Shown: positions 63,090 through 64,000 of the stretch, piece after piece
Numbering within the stretch: the stretch's first letter is position 1
How the letters are laid out: every line of letters starts with the position of its first letter
Assembly (NCBI GenBank): GCA_016841645.1
Contig: JAENYS010000008.1
Location: 1 to 64,000, forward strand
Direction: 5' to 3'
DNA: 64,000 nt
Source: Desulfoscipio geothermicus
GTDB lineage: Bacteria > Bacillota > Desulfotomaculia > Desulfotomaculales > Desulfallaceae
Made by a program: the position numbers and the translations under genes
The notes under the pieces: model-generated
The model's input: the letters and a program-made list of their open reading frames with translations, nothing else
Databases searched by the model: none
What the model was told of the DNA's origin: nothing

Positions 63090-63241
63090 AAACTAATAAG
63101 CTAATTTAATTTCCTCGAGATAAATCAATTCCACCAGGCGATAGGACTGTTGCATTTTGGTGCTACTTGGCTTTTATGCGAATTTTTTATACATTGGGTC
63201 CGGGTAGTACCTCATCAGTCATCGTACCGCAGTTAAATAAT
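63090..63241. other. Intergenic region, nothing recognised
   Basis: About 150 A/T-rich bases between the hairpin and the stop of the HEPN gene. No reading frame with a ribosome site was found. Confidence 0.4.
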
Positions 63242-64000
63242 TTAATTAGGGGCGTGGTCAAAAACCGTCACTAAACCAGTAGTTGGTGATTTGTAAAGAA
63301 GCCTTTTAGCTTTTCCATGTAAGGCATGAGCTACCTTTAAATATAACCACACCGGGCCTTGACCGGTTATAACTACTTCTTTGCCTTCACCCGCCTGTTC
63401 CAAAATTTTACTAATGTAATAAATAGTATTGTCCAGCTTAGCAACGTCACCATATACTTCCTTTAAATCTATCACAACAGTATCCCTGCCCTGAACCTCG
63501 GGATTTGCAAAGCCTTCCAGCAATGCATTTAACATCTTAGGAAGATCACAGGCACGTTTATAAATGCTTTCAACGCCAGCGGGATCTTCACGCATACCAC
63601 AATGGGCTACATCGTTTCTAAGATCAGTAATAAAATCCCAATTTTTTGCCAATTCGCGTGCCATAGGTAACTCATCCCACCAATAAGGTGGAAGATTTTT
63701 ATCTTCATTACGGCACCATTGTGCAGCAGCGCCCAAGGCATTCTCCAATTCAAAACGCCTTTTTATATTAAACCATTGTATGTTTAAGTTCATGGCCAAT
63801 AAGCAAACTATCCATTCCCTGCTCAGGGTGATAGCTTGAGTTATCAATCTTTTCTCCAAAAACCGCTCAATCAGCAATAGTTGAACAGTAAGATTGTGGT
63901 GACTTGGTTTTTGGGGTTCTGCCACATAAAAGGGACGATATTGTTCCGCCACTTCCTCCAACAACATATTAAAGGGTTTAGCCCAGCGCCCTATTTCTTG
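63242..64000 (-). CDS. HEPN ribonuclease of CRISPR type III accessory type, with Csx3-like C-terminus (partial)
   Basis: The gene is open through the right edge, so only the C-terminal 252 residues are seen, in frame from base 64000. The upstream part (EIGRWAKPFNMLLEEVAEQY, TQAITLSREWIVCLL) resembles the helical linker of TM1812/Csx2-type CARF-HEPN proteins. RNDVAHCGM gives the HEPN catalytic Arg-X4-His. After it, about residues 175-252 contain EVVITGQGPVWLYLKVAHALHG, which resembles the Csx3 (ring nuclease) motif around its conserved His. Type III CRISPR systems use CARF-HEPN ribonucleases activated by cyclic oligoadenylate; Csx3 degrades that signal. The N-terminal CARF domain would lie outside the window. 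Confidence 0.72.
   Translation of the reverse strand, partial: QEIGRWAKPFNMLLEEVAEQYRPFYVAEPQKPSHHNLTVQLLLIERFLEKRLITQAITLSREWIVCLLAMNLNIQWFNIKRRFELENALGAAAQWCRNEDKNLPPYWWDELPMARELAKNWDFITDLRNDVAHCGMREDPAGVESIYKRACDLPKMLNALLEGFANPEVQGRDTVVIDLKEVYGDVAKLDNTIYYISKILEQAGEGKEVVITGQGPVWLYLKVAHALHGKAKRLLYKSPTTGLVTVFDHAPN

Overview
The window reads as the chromosome of an endospore-forming, low-to-medium GC Firmicute, most likely a Desulfotomaculum-type member of the Peptococcaceae. The evidence is an alpha/beta small acid-soluble spore protein, three YjcZ-type sporulation peptides, a YqhV-like protein, PyrR-type attenuators, frequent TTG/GTG starts behind strong AAGGAGG-type ribosome sites, and a glutamate 2,3-aminomutase. 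The genus is inference; the spore-former assignment is well supported.

Region 1 (1-6150) is a prophage remnant bordered on the left by an IS200-type element. A leftward early operon carries a Cro-like regulator, a short RecA-like ATPase, an SbcC/SMC-like ATPase, a 47-residue membrane peptide and a lambda O-like replication initiator. Five regularly spaced palindromic iterons plus an A/T-rich tract lie inside the initiator gene and look like its origin. A divergent LexA/CI-like repressor faces it across an operator region in which one operator fills the spacer of a near-consensus promoter.

Region 2 (6156-16200) holds a membrane-anchored MutS-like ATPase, a three-gene ABC export system (ATPase, FtsX-type permease, HlyD-type adaptor), an SASP gene, glutamate 2,3-aminomutase and an SLH-domain surface protein. 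Region 3 (16342-26792) is the complete UMP pathway: pyrR-pyrB-pyrC-carA-carB from one promoter with two PyrR attenuators, and pyrK-pyrD-pyrF from a second promoter, separated by a small opposite-strand gene.

Region 4 (27000-34440) is mixed housekeeping: YqhV-like, an MFS exporter, a decayed MNT-HEPN toxin-antitoxin pair, a YgjP-type metallopeptidase, phosphosulfolactate synthase, UPF0756, RluD-type pseudouridine synthase, LspA and VanZ-like. Region 5 (34748-43590) is a trehalose/alpha-glucan cluster: a GalT-like HIT-fold protein, TreT, TreZ, a GH57 and a GH13 enzyme. Region 6 (43800-60530) contains small zinc and membrane proteins, a ferredoxin, two metallophosphoesterases, an aminotransferase, the YjcZ peptides, a GNAT protein, a zinc uptake operon with its Fur-family regulator, CCA-adding enzyme, a radical SAM protein and a shortened Rsm22-like methyltransferase.

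Region 7 (60695-64000) looks like the edge of a defence island: a DUF3800 protein with a long helical tail, a nucleotidyltransferase stub, and, running off the right edge, a HEPN ribonuclease related to CRISPR type III accessory effectors that appears to end in a Csx3-like domain. This is the most promising candidate for an unusual system.
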